A stretch of 64,000 nt of DNA from CAZLMG01 sp964560765 (GCA_964560765.1 CAZLMG010000010.1:1-64000); one strand, 5' to 3'; shown: positions 7,611 through 16,510, numbered from the stretch's first letter. The notes: generated from the letters alone by a model not told the origin. Numbers and translations: made by a program.

Positions 7611-8165
7611 TTTGTCGAGGCGACTGGCCATAGAGGCTCGGTCTACCGGGCCGATAATCTTGTCTACAATCATGCCCTCGCGACTAATGAAAAAAGTTTC
7701 TGGCACACCCGTCACACCGTAATTGATGGCAGCGGATCCGTCCGTGTCCAAGCCTAACGGATACCTTTTTCCGTAATGGTTGGCAAAGCGCAGCGCGTCC
7801 TCGGTGGTATCTTGCACAGCGACACCGACGACCAAAACTCCCGAGTCTTTTTGAGCCTCCCAGAACTGCTGGAGCTCAACGGCCTCTTCCCGGCAACTGA
7901 CACACCAGCTCGCCCAAAAGTTAAGAATAACTTTCTTACCCTTAAGATCACTCAGATTAAACGATGTAGCCGCATTGGTCGCCATGGCCTCACGTCCAAG
8001 AATCCAAGACGCGGTAAAGTCAGGAGCAGGCTTGCCCACAAGCACGGAAGGAATCTGCTTGGGGCGAAAGTCGAGGCCCTTAAAGAGAAAGCCGATCAAC
8101 ACCACCCCACCAACGATGAGGGCGAAGCTAACGATAATATGCCGTCGATTTCTCGTCTGAGTCAT
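7605..8165 (-). CDS. ccmG: CcmG/DsbE-like periplasmic thioredoxin
   Basis: 186 residues. An N-terminal anchor (residues 9-29) is followed by a TlpA/DsbE thioredoxin fold with FWASWCVSC, catalytic C88 and C91, and the cis-proline region GVPETFF. In System I cytochrome c maturation it reduces apocytochrome cysteines before heme attachment. The ATG at 8165 is preferred; a TTG at 8192 would overlap ccmE by 11 bases. It is the last gene of the ccm cluster, so the reductant source and ccmF/ccmH must lie elsewhere. Confidence 0.87.
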   Translation of the reverse strand: MTQTRNRRHIIVSFALIVGGVVLIGFLFKGLDFRPKQIPSVLVGKPAPDFTASWILGREAMATNAATSFNLSDLKGKKVILNFWASWCVSCREEAVELQQFWEAQKDSGVLVVGVAVQDTTEDALRFANHYGKRYPLGLDTDGSAAINYGVTGVPETFFISREGMIVDKIIGPVDRASMASRLDKL

Positions 8166-8181
8166 GAGGAGTGGTACCACC

Positions 8182-8649
8182 TTAGGGAGCAACGCGCTCG
8201 TCTTTAAAAATCGATCTCTGCAACAATTCGTGGTCGACTACAACGCTGTCATCTGGAGCTTTATACTCTTCCGAATGCTTTACAAACATGCGCTGAGACG
8301 CGAAGTTCTTGCCATCGGAGCTGATGCGGCCCTCGACGACAACACCGGCACCCTCTTTGAAGAGGTCGGGGGGAGTGCCTTTGTGTCGAACGGCAACATC
8401 ATTACCGCGAAAATCGGTAATTTCAAATTCAAGGCTGAGAGCTTCCGGCTCCCACTTTACCGAACCTTCCTTGACCATGGCACCGAGCCGAATGGTCTTT
8501 GCGGAAAGTTCTGTGGTCTTGGCCATAGCTTCGGCTGGCGTATAGAAATACACCATATTATCTTCCATATTCAGGGTAGCGATCACTAAAGCAGCGACTC
8601 CCAGTATGGCGACTAACAGCAGAGCGCGCGCTCTATTGCGGCGTTTCAT
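8182..8649 (-). CDS. ccmE: CcmE heme chaperone
   Basis: 155 residues. One N-terminal anchor (8-27) is followed by an OB-fold periplasmic domain. The covalent heme-binding histidine is H125 in VKHSEEYKAP, with the conserved Tyr at 129, matching the HxxxY motif of CcmE. It receives heme from CcmC and hands it to the CcmF/H ligase. The start at 8649 overlaps the ccmD stop (ATGA). The longer frame upstream is just ccmD sequence read out of frame. Confidence 0.92.
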   Translation of the reverse strand: MKRRNRARALLLVAILGVAALVIATLNMEDNMVYFYTPAEAMAKTTELSAKTIRLGAMVKEGSVKWEPEALSLEFEITDFRGNDVAVRHKGTPPDLFKEGAGVVVEGRISSDGKNFASQRMFVKHSEEYKAPDDSVVVDHELLQRSIFKDERVAP

Positions 8650-8816
8650 GGACTTTTCCCTTCTTTGAAACTCGGGGCACTCATCACATCCCGCATACGC
8701 GCGAGCCGCATTCGATCCCAAAAAAGCCAAAGTGTAAAGCCGCCGATTGCCAACGTTACCAAGCCGTAACTGAGCTGAATGAAAAAATATGGATCTAAAT
8801 TCTCTGTCATCATCAT
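8646..8816 (-). CDS. ccmD: CcmD, small heme-exporter subunit
   Basis: A 56-residue gene too short to stand out. Translation reads MMMTENLDPYFFIQLSYGLV, then TLAIGGFTLWLFWDRMRLAR and a polar tail. One membrane helix (about 17-34) followed by basic residues is the CcmD pattern; CcmD holds CcmC and CcmE together during heme release by CcmAB. GGAGGGG lies 6 bases before the first of three ATGs. The stop overlaps the ccmE start by 4 bases, and ccmC ends 18 bases upstream. Order C-D-E is the conserved one. Confidence 0.88.
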   Translation of the reverse strand: MMMTENLDPYFFIQLSYGLVTLAIGGFTLWLFWDRMRLARMRDVMSAPSFKEGKSP

Positions 8817-8834
8817 GCGAGCACCCCTCCAGAA

Positions 8835-9530
8835 CTAGCGAACGTGTTCATATGAAAGCGCATCAATCTCAGCTTGGGCGCGCAAATTCTTATAGCGCAG
8901 CCACATCAGCCAAGCAGAGAACAAAACCATGATGAAAATGGCTGGAATCAAAATGTTAGTGATGTCAGCAGACATGGCTTGGCCTTGCTCTTTCCGGAAC
9001 AAGACGGCAGGCTGATGCAAAGTGCGCCACCAGGTTACACTCTTATAGATGATCGGAACATCGACGGCGATGAGGATAGAAAGAATGGAGCAAACACGAA
9101 TCCGTCCAGAACCCGCGTCGAACGAGTTATAGAGAAGCAAGAAACTTGCTTGCAAGATGGCCAAGATGAGAGTGGTCGTTAAGCGCGCATCCCAGGTCCA
9201 CCAAGTGCCCCAAGTTGGGCGCCCCCAAATCGAACCTGTGGCTAACGTCAAAAAGGTGAACAATAGGCCCACTTCGACGCAAGATCGTTGGGTCAGTAAC
9301 CAGCGTTCATCACGTTTGACAAGGCTGACTATCGCCGCGATGAGCAGTAAGAATGTGGAAAAGAATGCCGTAAAGGCCGCAGGAACATGCACGAAAATAA
9401 TGCGATAGACTTCACCCTGAATGCGATCCGTGGGCGCGACAAAGAGCCCCTGATACCACGACCAAAGGACCAAGACTGCGAGGGCAATAGTGATGCCGAT
9501 GTCGCGGGTAAACGGTCGCTTATCACGCAT
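8835..9530 (-). CDS. ccmC: CcmC heme-handling membrane protein
   Basis: 231 residues with six predicted membrane helices. The tryptophan-rich WWD motif is at residues 102-114 (WGRPTWGTWWTWD), flanked by the conserved periplasmic histidines H48 (FVHVP) and H172 (TLHQP) that ligate heme. CcmC loads heme onto CcmE. It follows ccmB by 3 bases and precedes ccmD, all on the minus strand. Confidence 0.94.
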   Translation of the reverse strand: MRDKRPFTRDIGITIALAVLVLWSWYQGLFVAPTDRIQGEVYRIIFVHVPAAFTAFFSTFLLLIAAIVSLVKRDERWLLTQRSCVEVGLLFTFLTLATGSIWGRPTWGTWWTWDARLTTTLILAILQASFLLLYNSFDAGSGRIRVCSILSILIAVDVPIIYKSVTWWRTLHQPAVLFRKEQGQAMSADITNILIPAIFIMVLFSAWLMWLRYKNLRAQAEIDALSYEHVR

Positions 9531-9533
9531 GCG

Positions 9534-10226
9534 TTAGTCCTCAAACAGAAGCTGGTCGTACAGCAGGAGCCCCAGTGACAGATATATTACATCAAATGCC
9601 AAGAGCAGTCCTACCCAACTCTCCATGAGAGTTGCCAGGGTCACCTCATTGACAATATGTGCCTGGGCTGATTGGGTTGCGGCCAGGAGGATTGGGACCG
9701 TAAGGGGAAAATAAATGAGAGGGAAAAGAACCTGGCGAGCCGAAGACCGCATGGTGATGCCAGCCAACAGGAGGCCCACGGAACCTAGGCCCAGCAAGGC
9801 GGCCAGCCCGATGAGAAGAACAACCCCATCAATGAGAGGCTTCTGGATCTGTCCATGAAAGAACGCGCCGAGCAGCATGGCAGCGACTAAGACCATCCCA
9901 CCCGTTAGCCAAATCGTGCACAGCTTAGCCACAAACCAAGCCGTCGGCGACAGGGGGTAGGTGCGCATGAGATCGAAAGCTCCGTCCCGTTGCTCGGGGT
10001 CAAAAATGCGCGTAAAGCTTAGTTGGAGGGCAAAGAAAGCCGCTAAGAATGTTTCGGCCACATAGGCGCGAATGGCCTCGCTCTCAGGAAGCTCCCCAAA
10101 GGCAAACCAAAACAAAATGAGAACCGTCATAGCAAAGAGCATGGGCGACAGCACGCGCTCTTTACTGGCGAATTCTGCCCGCAAGTTCTGGCGCAACAAA
10201 GTTGCCCACTGCTGAACTGCGTTCAT
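9534..10226 (-). CDS. ccmB: CcmB heme-exporter membrane subunit
   Basis: 230 residues, six hydrophobic segments. Recognisable CcmB features include RIFDPEQRDGAFDLMRTYPLSP near residues 70-90 and the glycine-rich LAALLGLGSVGLLLAGIT segment. It forms an ABC exporter with CcmA that releases heme-CcmE from CcmCD. The ATG overlaps the end of ccmA by 4 bases, indicating coupled translation. Confidence 0.9.
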   Translation of the reverse strand: MNAVQQWATLLRQNLRAEFASKERVLSPMLFAMTVLILFWFAFGELPESEAIRAYVAETFLAAFFALQLSFTRIFDPEQRDGAFDLMRTYPLSPTAWFVAKLCTIWLTGGMVLVAAMLLGAFFHGQIQKPLIDGVVLLIGLAALLGLGSVGLLLAGITMRSSARQVLFPLIYFPLTVPILLAATQSAQAHIVNEVTLATLMESWVGLLLAFDVIYLSLGLLLYDQLLFED

Positions 10227-10852
10227 GACTGTGCTCTCCCACGGAATCTTTCGAGATCTAAACGCTGATGTGGCAAATTGGCCAATGGCGCCAAGTCGTG
10301 GCTGACCACGATGGCACTGCCTCCTTGATTCAAGTGCTGTCCCAGAACATCAGCAAAGATCACTAAGGCCTTCTGATCGAGTCCGTGAAATGGCTCGTCC
10401 ATAACCCAGAGTTTTGCCTGACTGAGCCCGACGCGAGCTAATGCCAATCGCCGCTTCATTCCTGTGGAAAATTTCTCGATGGGAAAGTCTTGTCGAATAA
10501 GCGGGTGATTGAGTTGCCAACGATCAAGTGCCGCATGCAGGTCACTGGTGCCGCACGATACGCCACGCATCTTGGCCCAGAACTTAAGGTTTTGCATGGC
10601 GTCTAACTTGAAGAACAGACCGTTGGTTTCTGCGGCCAAGTATTCAAGCACTTGCGCTCGGTCGCCACCAGCAAATGTGCAATGGCCGTGCGTCGCAGGT
10701 AGCAAGCCCACGATGACACTAAGAAGTGTCGATTTTCCGGTGCCATTGCCACCGACGACGAGCCATAATTGGCCGGGTTCAACGTGAAAAGATAACTGTT
10801 CAAACAGCGGGCGACGATGGAAGGCAAAGCTCAGCTTGTCGACATTTAGCAC
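10223..10852 (-). CDS. ccmA: CcmA ABC ATPase
   Basis: 209 residues, GTG start. Walker A GGNGTGKS is at 34-41, the signature loop reads FSTGMKRRLALARV, and Walker B is LWVMDEPFHGLD. The atypical signature (STGMKRR rather than LSGGQ) is usual for CcmA. Powers release of holo-CcmE. It begins 14 bases after the stop of the outer-membrane protein gene on the same strand, so they may be co-transcribed. Confidence 0.9.
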   Translation of the reverse strand: MLNVDKLSFAFHRRPLFEQLSFHVEPGQLWLVVGGNGTGKSTLLSVIVGLLPATHGHCTFAGGDRAQVLEYLAAETNGLFFKLDAMQNLKFWAKMRGVSCGTSDLHAALDRWQLNHPLIRQDFPIEKFSTGMKRRLALARVGLSQAKLWVMDEPFHGLDQKALVIFADVLGQHLNQGGSAIVVSHDLAPLANLPHQRLDLERFRGRAQS

Positions 10853-10866
10853 GATGCACAGGATTC

Positions 10867-12042
10867 CTAATGTTCGATCACGTCGATGGCGAGCGCAAAA
10901 CTGCTTCTTGTTTCTAACATGCGATCGTCGCCGGTGCCAACCTCTTCCTTGTGGACTGCGAAGTTACAAGAGATCAGCCCCAAATAGACGCCGAGGCCAT
11001 AGGCAAATCCCGCCTGTTGATAGCCGACACGTAAGTCAGTGCGAAAGTCAGTGCGCGTACCAAACGTCAATGTACTGCCAAGCTTGAACTTAGCGAGAGG
11101 ATGAAAATCGTCGATGGACAACTCGTCGATTGCCGCTTCAAACTGGGCGCTTCCCCAACGTCCCAGCATCGGATTGGCAGAAACGCCGAGCGACAAACGC
11201 TGATTTTCCGTAACGCTGGGAGCATCGGCATTGCTGGCAACATATTTGGTATTTCCCGCATCTCGCAGCACGATGGCGAGAGCCGCGTTTGGCTTTTTCG
11301 CCAGTCGAAACGTGGCACCGATATTCACTGGCTGCCCCGCATAGGTTTCGCTGATTTGCTTCACGGCATCGGCCCTCGACTTCAAATCAGACGAGATGTC
11401 ATCGAAACTCAATCGTCCGCGGGTTTCAACTCGGGTAAGGCTAGCGCCAAAGATACCAATCTGAAAGCGATCCTTCACATCGCGATAACTGCCGCCAATG
11501 CCAAGACCCGTGGTGCTACGATAGCCGAGATCGATTTGATCTGACCCTTGACGAATGGCCATGCCAGCCAACTGCTGATCGATGATGTAAGTGGCCATGA
11601 CCCGTCCGAAGGTAAAAGACGGTGCCAACGAAATGCGACCGAATTGCCGTTCACCCGCATAACTGTCAACGATCGCCCTACCTATGTCCGAATCGGATTC
11701 AGCACCTTGGTCGATGAATTCCTGACGCATCTTATAGCTTTTCTGATTGAGAGATATGGCGCCATATGGAAAGGCTAACTCACGGGCCCATCCGCGCGAC
11801 TTTTTTTCAAAGAGTCCGCCACCGATACCAGCCGGATTGAGATATGCAGCCTCCATGTAACTCGCCGAGGTCAATGCAGCGCCAGCTACGCCACTGGCTG
11901 ATGGGACCAAGAATGGTGACTTATCAAGAGTGGCCGCGTCTTCAGAAAACTCGAGATCGCTAACATCAACGGTGGTGTCTTGCCCAACAGCATCAGATGC
12001 TGCGAGTGTTCCTAGGACGAATATCCACAGGGCAAAATTCAT
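10867..12042 (-). CDS. Outer-membrane beta-barrel protein (PorV/FadL-like)
   Basis: 391 residues. A signal peptide MNFALWIFVLGTLAASDAVGQ starts at the ATG at 12042, with GGAG 11 bases upstream; a longer frame from 12102 adds basic residues but has no ribosome site. The mature part has alternating strands and a conserved-looking MEAAYLNPAGIGGG segment. NPAG near the N-terminus is typical of FadL/PorV/TraF-like barrels. Cargo unknown. It is the first gene before ccmABCDEG. Confidence 0.65.
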   Translation of the reverse strand: MNFALWIFVLGTLAASDAVGQDTTVDVSDLEFSEDAATLDKSPFLVPSASGVAGAALTSASYMEAAYLNPAGIGGGLFEKKSRGWARELAFPYGAISLNQKSYKMRQEFIDQGAESDSDIGRAIVDSYAGERQFGRISLAPSFTFGRVMATYIIDQQLAGMAIRQGSDQIDLGYRSTTGLGIGGSYRDVKDRFQIGIFGASLTRVETRGRLSFDDISSDLKSRADAVKQISETYAGQPVNIGATFRLAKKPNAALAIVLRDAGNTKYVASNADAPSVTENQRLSLGVSANPMLGRWGSAQFEAAIDELSIDDFHPLAKFKLGSTLTFGTRTDFRTDLRVGYQQAGFAYGLGVYLGLISCNFAVHKEEVGTGDDRMLETRSSFALAIDVIEH

Positions 12043-12142
12043 AGCCGAAGTCGCTCCTGCCGGTTTCCGAAATAATCCTGATAAAGTCATCAGTTCTGTC
12101 ATCGGTACGGGCGGAGATTATTTGAGGATTACCGAATTTATG

Positions 12143-13048
12143 CTAGTGATTTTGAGGTCTTGAGATGTCACCAGCACAGGTAAGGTTGACCAGGACGACA
12201 TCGAAAAGATCTGTCGTGTGACATTCGATCGCCCCACTCTTCGGATCATCAGGTGGCCCTTTGAAGGTGTAGCGGCATTCTCCGGGAAGCCCTCCAGGCG
12301 CATCGGAGGCGCTAAAATTCGCTGAACTCATGGAAAAGGCATGCCGCTTGGGGATGGCCCAATAGGTCTGAACTGGTTCTCCTTTCTTGGAATTTTCTTT
12401 GGCCTTCTCAAAGTCCTCTTTTGGTGCTGGTTTATTCGGAGCTCCATCCGCTTGCAGGCCACCTCGCGACGGGCCGGCGTGCACATACAAGTTGGGCGCA
12501 TCCGATGCGGCATCGAGTGGGATGTCTTTTTCCGGGAAATGAATGATCCACGGGCGCTGCTGCGGCAACGTCAAGGTGATCTTTCGGGTCATGGCATCCA
12601 TCTTTGCTTCACAGCGAAGGACGAGCAGCTGCTTTGACAGTGTGGCTAGCCGCTCTCCGGCAGGGACAACATCGGCGATGCGATGTGGCGTCCGCCAAGT
12701 TAGCGCCACCGGCACCGGATCACCAGGTCTGGATACTTGCCAAGTGATTCGTCCGGCACGGTCCATGTCGCCAGCCAAAAAGGGGACTCGTGATTGTTTG
12801 CAGACAACGAAGTCTGGGCGATCCGGGTGAACCTGTACTGTCAAACAAGTGCCGTTAGGCGGATTGACGCCGATATATCCTCGTAACTCCATCGGCGAGC
12901 GCCGACCGAGGTGGCGAATATCTTGCTCATCGATCGCCACTTCGCCTCCCGGCGGCGGAGAAAAATAGGGACGAACTTGCTGGTAATGCTCCGCCAGCGT
13001 CGGTGCCGCAGCTAAGAAAGTTGTGGCGATGGAAAGCGCAGCAAGCAT
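12143..13048 (-). CDS. Exported protein of unknown function, coupled to TolB-like gene
   Basis: 301 residues. A signal peptide (MLAALSIATTFLAAAPTLA) is followed by a soluble domain with few cysteines, predicted periplasmic. A Pro/Lys/Glu-rich linker (NKPAPKEDFEKAKENSKKGEP) lies near residues 205-230 and splits two beta-rich parts. The stop of the upstream gene overlaps its ATG (TGATG), so the two are translated together. I do not recognise the family. Confidence 0.65.
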   Translation of the reverse strand: MLAALSIATTFLAAAPTLAEHYQQVRPYFSPPPGGEVAIDEQDIRHLGRRSPMELRGYIGVNPPNGTCLTVQVHPDRPDFVVCKQSRVPFLAGDMDRAGRITWQVSRPGDPVPVALTWRTPHRIADVVPAGERLATLSKQLLVLRCEAKMDAMTRKITLTLPQQRPWIIHFPEKDIPLDAASDAPNLYVHAGPSRGGLQADGAPNKPAPKEDFEKAKENSKKGEPVQTYWAIPKRHAFSMSSANFSASDAPGGLPGECRYTFKGPPDDPKSGAIECHTTDLFDVVLVNLTCAGDISRPQNH

Positions 13049-14049
13049 CAATGAGTCAGTTCCAATCGGAATAGATCAGTGGAGTTATGCACCGTATAAA
13101 CGAGAGCATTCCCCGAGGGCTCCCAGGATGGCCAGCGCTCCTGTGTGACTTCTGAGCGCGTCAACAGGCGAATGGAGCCTTGCTCGTCGGCGATGGCCAG
13201 TTCATATCCTGAAATCTTGTTACCTACAGTGCGCGCGCTGGCAAAGGCTAGGATGTTACGCTCCGGATGCCAACGAGGATCGAGCCCACGCGCAATGCGT
13301 GCCACGGGACCGCCAGCATGACTGGTCATGATGTCTTGGTTCTGCGTGGCCCAAGCGATGGACTGACCGTCCGGCGAAACATCAAAAGAAACGATCTCTT
13401 GTTTGTCGTCGCTTACCTTGCGCAGAGTCAGTCCGCCATCCGTCAGCCAGAGGACTGCCTTGTCCGTGACCAGCCACTTACCATTGTCGTAACGCTGCGC
13501 AATTTGCCAGCGAGCCAACCGCTCATCTGGGAGGAATAATCGCTTGCTGGTGATACCCTTGTCTGTCAACATGAGTAGACGCAATTCCCGAGGATCATAG
13601 GTGGGAAAGCCCGTAACTGAGGCAAAAGACTCCAGGCTGACGGAGCGATGCTGACCTGCATCATAGGCAGCAATCTGGGACCGCGTCTGAGAGTTCTTAT
13701 CACGGAATAGCTCCCGATAAAAAATGCGCCAACCGTCGGGACCCCAAAAGAATGCGGGCCCAACGTAGTGCCGCGTAACACGGTAGGTGAGTCGCGAGCG
13801 CAAATCGAGTATGGAGAGATCGTGACCGCGCTCGTCAGTAAAGGCCAACATGGTTCCAGCAGAATTCAGCCGAATGTTATGAGCGGCACCGTCCAGCCTG
13901 AGCCATGCCGCCGTTCGCGGCTGTAGCATTGGTTGACCGCTCGTCACGGCCAGCGCCGTAGGTGCCAAACCAACAGGAAGATTCGCCCCGACCGTCATGT
14001 AGGTCACGACGATAAGAGCCTGCACGAATCCGTGAACGGGCTTAAACAT
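13048..14049 (-). CDS. Exported TolB-like beta-propeller protein
   Basis: 333 residues. A signal peptide (residues about 1-34) is followed by repeats of the PD40/WD40-like TolB type: IRLNSAGTMLAFTDERG, FDVSPDGQSIAWAT, DPRWHPERNILAFASAR and RWPSWEPSGNALVYTV, each with the S/P-x-x-x-x-[IL]-x-[FYW] pattern. This predicts a beta-propeller in the periplasm. It is not TolB itself, which is longer with a separate N-terminal domain. It is divergent from the small exported protein at 14232 and coupled to the next gene. Confidence 0.75.
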   Translation of the reverse strand: MFKPVHGFVQALIVVTYMTVGANLPVGLAPTALAVTSGQPMLQPRTAAWLRLDGAAHNIRLNSAGTMLAFTDERGHDLSILDLRSRLTYRVTRHYVGPAFFWGPDGWRIFYRELFRDKNSQTRSQIAAYDAGQHRSVSLESFASVTGFPTYDPRELRLLMLTDKGITSKRLFLPDERLARWQIAQRYDNGKWLVTDKAVLWLTDGGLTLRKVSDDKQEIVSFDVSPDGQSIAWATQNQDIMTSHAGGPVARIARGLDPRWHPERNILAFASARTVGNKISGYELAIADEQGSIRLLTRSEVTQERWPSWEPSGNALVYTVHNSTDLFRLELTH

Positions 14050-14231
14050 AGCTGTTCTCTCTGGCGATCAGTGATACTTGCAGGAATGGGACCTTGATGC
14101 GTTCTCTGGTATTATAGCACTGGTGGGTCATGAGGGTGATGATGAGAGTGGATGGCTCGATTTTGGTAACTGCCATAAAACAGCTAAAGTTTTTCTGAAA
14201 TATGCCGATAAAGGGCCCGATGGGAGGGGAT

Positions 14232-14564
14232 ATGTTGCGAATCAAAATGGCTATAAAATTTCTGTCGTTATCACTTGTTATCGCCTTTATTGGGGCGGAC
14301 TTGGCGGCAGCGCAGGCCAAGAAACCCAACAAAAAGCCGACCCCTAAAACGCGCGAGCGTATCGTAACTGGCGAAACGAAGATCACCAAAGACAAGAAGG
14401 CCATCGACTTCAGTGAAGCCCAGCTCTATGGTGAGCGGCGTGGCCCCCCGGGGACGATGGTGAATTTGGGTAAAGCAGACAAAGACTATGACCTGATTCG
14501 GATTCGCCGTCGATGGCATCCAGAAATGGTGCAGAGCACATCCAGTCTAGAAATTGGGCGCTAA
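14232..14564 (+). CDS. Small exported protein of unknown function
   Basis: About 110 residues. The signal peptide is MLRIKMAIKFLSLSLVIAFI ending near DLAAAQA. A basic linker (KKPNKKPTPKTRER) and a C-terminal part with RGPPGTMVNLGKADKDYDLIRIRRRWHPEMVQS follow. GGGAGGGG lies just upstream, 2 bases from the ATG and 5 from an in-frame TTG at 14235, so the start could be either. Similar short exported proteins ending in a charged IRxRxxFxPE motif occur, from memory, in deltaproteobacteria; function unknown. Converges with the TlpA-like gene. Confidence 0.6.
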   Translation: MLRIKMAIKFLSLSLVIAFIGADLAAAQAKKPNKKPTPKTRERIVTGETKITKDKKAIDFSEAQLYGERRGPPGTMVNLGKADKDYDLIRIRRRWHPEMVQSTSSLEIGR

Positions 14565-14595
14565 ATCATTCCCGACCTCGGGAGTACGGGACTAC

Positions 14596-15150
14596 TTACA
14601 TCAGAGAGGCTAAACTTAAGAGCTCGTCCAAAGTGGCGAGCTTTTCTTTTTCCATTTTCAGCTCGCGCGCTGTCAACCAACCATGTCGATCCGCAAAGTA
14701 GAACGTCGGCAATGGTGGCGTGTGATAGTCTTTTAGGATTTGATCGTTGCCGAGTATGACGTAGTCGCCGAGCTTGTATTCTTTGGCAAACCCGCGCGCA
14801 TCTTCTTGCGTGTCATGACTAAACACATAGACGAAGTCTGCATCTAGTGCCGCGTACCGTGACTCGAGATTCTTCAAGTCCGGCGCTAACAGCTGGCACG
14901 GCACACACCACGACGCAATAAAGACGACCACCGTCATACGACCTTTTCGCGGCTGAAACGTCATGGATTGGCCTGTCACTGGATTCGTGCCCGTCAAGGC
15001 AGGCAAGGCTACCCAACTGTGTACATAACCCTTGGAGGTTTTGAATTGTTTCGCGCCCTTTTCCGCCGATGCCGATGAATTCGGCACGAGCGTCGACAAT
15101 CCTAGTACCAAAACCTTAGCCCACGCCAAGTAAACCGGCTGTAAGCGCAT
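14596..15150 (-). CDS. Exported TlpA/ResA-like thioredoxin
   Basis: 184 residues. Signal peptide ends near NSSASA (residue 29), then a thioredoxin-like domain with IASWCVPCQ, catalytic C82 and C85, and PPLPTFYFADRHG holding the cis-proline. Family members act as periplasmic disulfide reductases or peroxidase-like proteins. GGAG lies 9 bases before the ATG at 15150; the longer frame from 15195 has no site. Divergent from the RelA/SpoT-like gene; it is a second TlpA-type protein beside ccmG. Confidence 0.8.
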   Translation of the reverse strand: MRLQPVYLAWAKVLVLGLSTLVPNSSASAEKGAKQFKTSKGYVHSWVALPALTGTNPVTGQSMTFQPRKGRMTVVVFIASWCVPCQLLAPDLKNLESRYAALDADFVYVFSHDTQEDARGFAKEYKLGDYVILGNDQILKDYHTPPLPTFYFADRHGWLTARELKMEKEKLATLDELLSLASLM

Positions 15151-15243
15151 GTATTCTTTCTCCGCGGCGAAAGACTTTGTGGATCGATCAAACATGGTAT
15201 TATGGTTCGTTCATTCATTTTACCACACGGTGATCGGCAACGT

Positions 15244-16494
15244 ATGAGCGAAACCAACTTCGACCGCGACTTACGACTAGAGATGCTCGACCGGTGGACA
15301 TTTCCCTGGCCGGTCATGGACGTACTGATTGCGGGAAAGTCGTCTATCGACCTGCCTCGCCTGCACGTGAACTCGGCATATGATGCGCTGGAATTTATGC
15401 GCAGCTATGGCTTCGACCCACTATCAACCCGCGATCAACGTCGAATTCATGCCATCAAAGTCGAAGCCATGTCGTTTATTGAGCGCGTTTTGATTCCTGA
15501 TGAATGGGAGGCAGGCACACGACCTCCCGAAGATGTTCTACGCTCAGCAGATATCTGTCAGTTACTCCTTTGGGCGTCAGTCGGCGATCGCGAGGGCGAT
15601 ATCGATCGACGAGCTTGGGCCTGCTCGATTTTGCGCGTCATGCACACCATCGCACATCTGGAAGATGTTTATGGAATGAGTAACTTGCGACTGGCCCATC
15701 AGCAGATTGCAGCCCGATTTCAGCGGCATATCGTCCACGATCAGCAGGGGCGGATTTGGCTGGGCGAATCCAACACAGGTGTCGAGCTGAGCAGTGTTTC
15801 ATGGAAGTTGCACAAGACCCGTGATTCCATGTTGCTTAAGTTGTTGCACAAGCCCGCTAACGTATCGGAAACCATTTACGACGTCTTGGGCGTTCGCATT
15901 GTCACCAAGCGCTTATGTGATGTGATGATGGTGGTGCGAATGTTACGTTCATTGAATATGGTGACCTTTCCGAACTGCAATCCGACTCGAGCTCGCAACA
16001 CTCTGCTGGACAACGAGGCCTTTCGTATCAACTTGGAAATGTTAACGGAGATGCTTCGGGCTGGAAAGTTAAGTGCTGCTGAGTTTGACCAGCTTATCGC
16101 TCAGATGACTGTGCCTGGCTTGCCACCCTCTAAGTCCGGCAAGGCAAATCCACACTCATCCGTTTCCTATCGAGCATTGCAGCTTACCTGTCGACAGATG
16201 GTCCGCATTCCCGACCCGCGCGCCACATGGCTGCGAAAGATGTCCGAGGCCGCAGCCATCTGTCCTGAGAATAGTCCCGAGCGGCAAGCCTTTACGTCCA
16301 TGCACGAACTCGTCTCGCAATGGGGTGGTCGAAACTCAGACGAATTGGCCTACTTTTTTCCCTTTGAAGTGCAGATCATGGATGAAGCTGCCTATCAGGA
16401 AAACTCTCAGGGCGATGCCTCGCACGATCGGTACAAGGTCGCCCAAATTCGTACTGCCCGCCGAAGGGTGATGCGCGAAATTTTGAAGTTGTAA
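15244..16494 (+). CDS. RelA/SpoT-like protein (resembles TIGR04552)
   Basis: 416 residues, cytoplasmic. The central part (SSVSWKLHKTRDSMLLKLLH, then YDVLGVRIVTKRLCDVMMVVRML at about 211-233) resembles the start of RelA/SpoT nucleotidyltransferase domains. Near the C-terminus are YRALQLTCRQM and FEVQIMD (374-380), like the GYxxxH and VEIQIRT motifs of ppGpp synthetases. From memory it matches the deltaproteobacterial family TIGR04552. No HD hydrolase or TGS domain is seen. Whether it makes an alarmone is untested. DMT transporter and lon follow on the same strand. Confidence 0.7.
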   Translation: MSETNFDRDLRLEMLDRWTFPWPVMDVLIAGKSSIDLPRLHVNSAYDALEFMRSYGFDPLSTRDQRRIHAIKVEAMSFIERVLIPDEWEAGTRPPEDVLRSADICQLLLWASVGDREGDIDRRAWACSILRVMHTIAHLEDVYGMSNLRLAHQQIAARFQRHIVHDQQGRIWLGESNTGVELSSVSWKLHKTRDSMLLKLLHKPANVSETIYDVLGVRIVTKRLCDVMMVVRMLRSLNMVTFPNCNPTRARNTLLDNEAFRINLEMLTEMLRAGKLSAAEFDQLIAQMTVPGLPPSKSGKANPHSSVSYRALQLTCRQMVRIPDPRATWLRKMSEAAAICPENSPERQAFTSMHELVSQWGGRNSDELAYFFPFEVQIMDEAAYQENSQGDASHDRYKVAQIRTARRRVMREILKL

Positions 16495-16510
16495 TCCACG
16501 AGGTGTTCTG

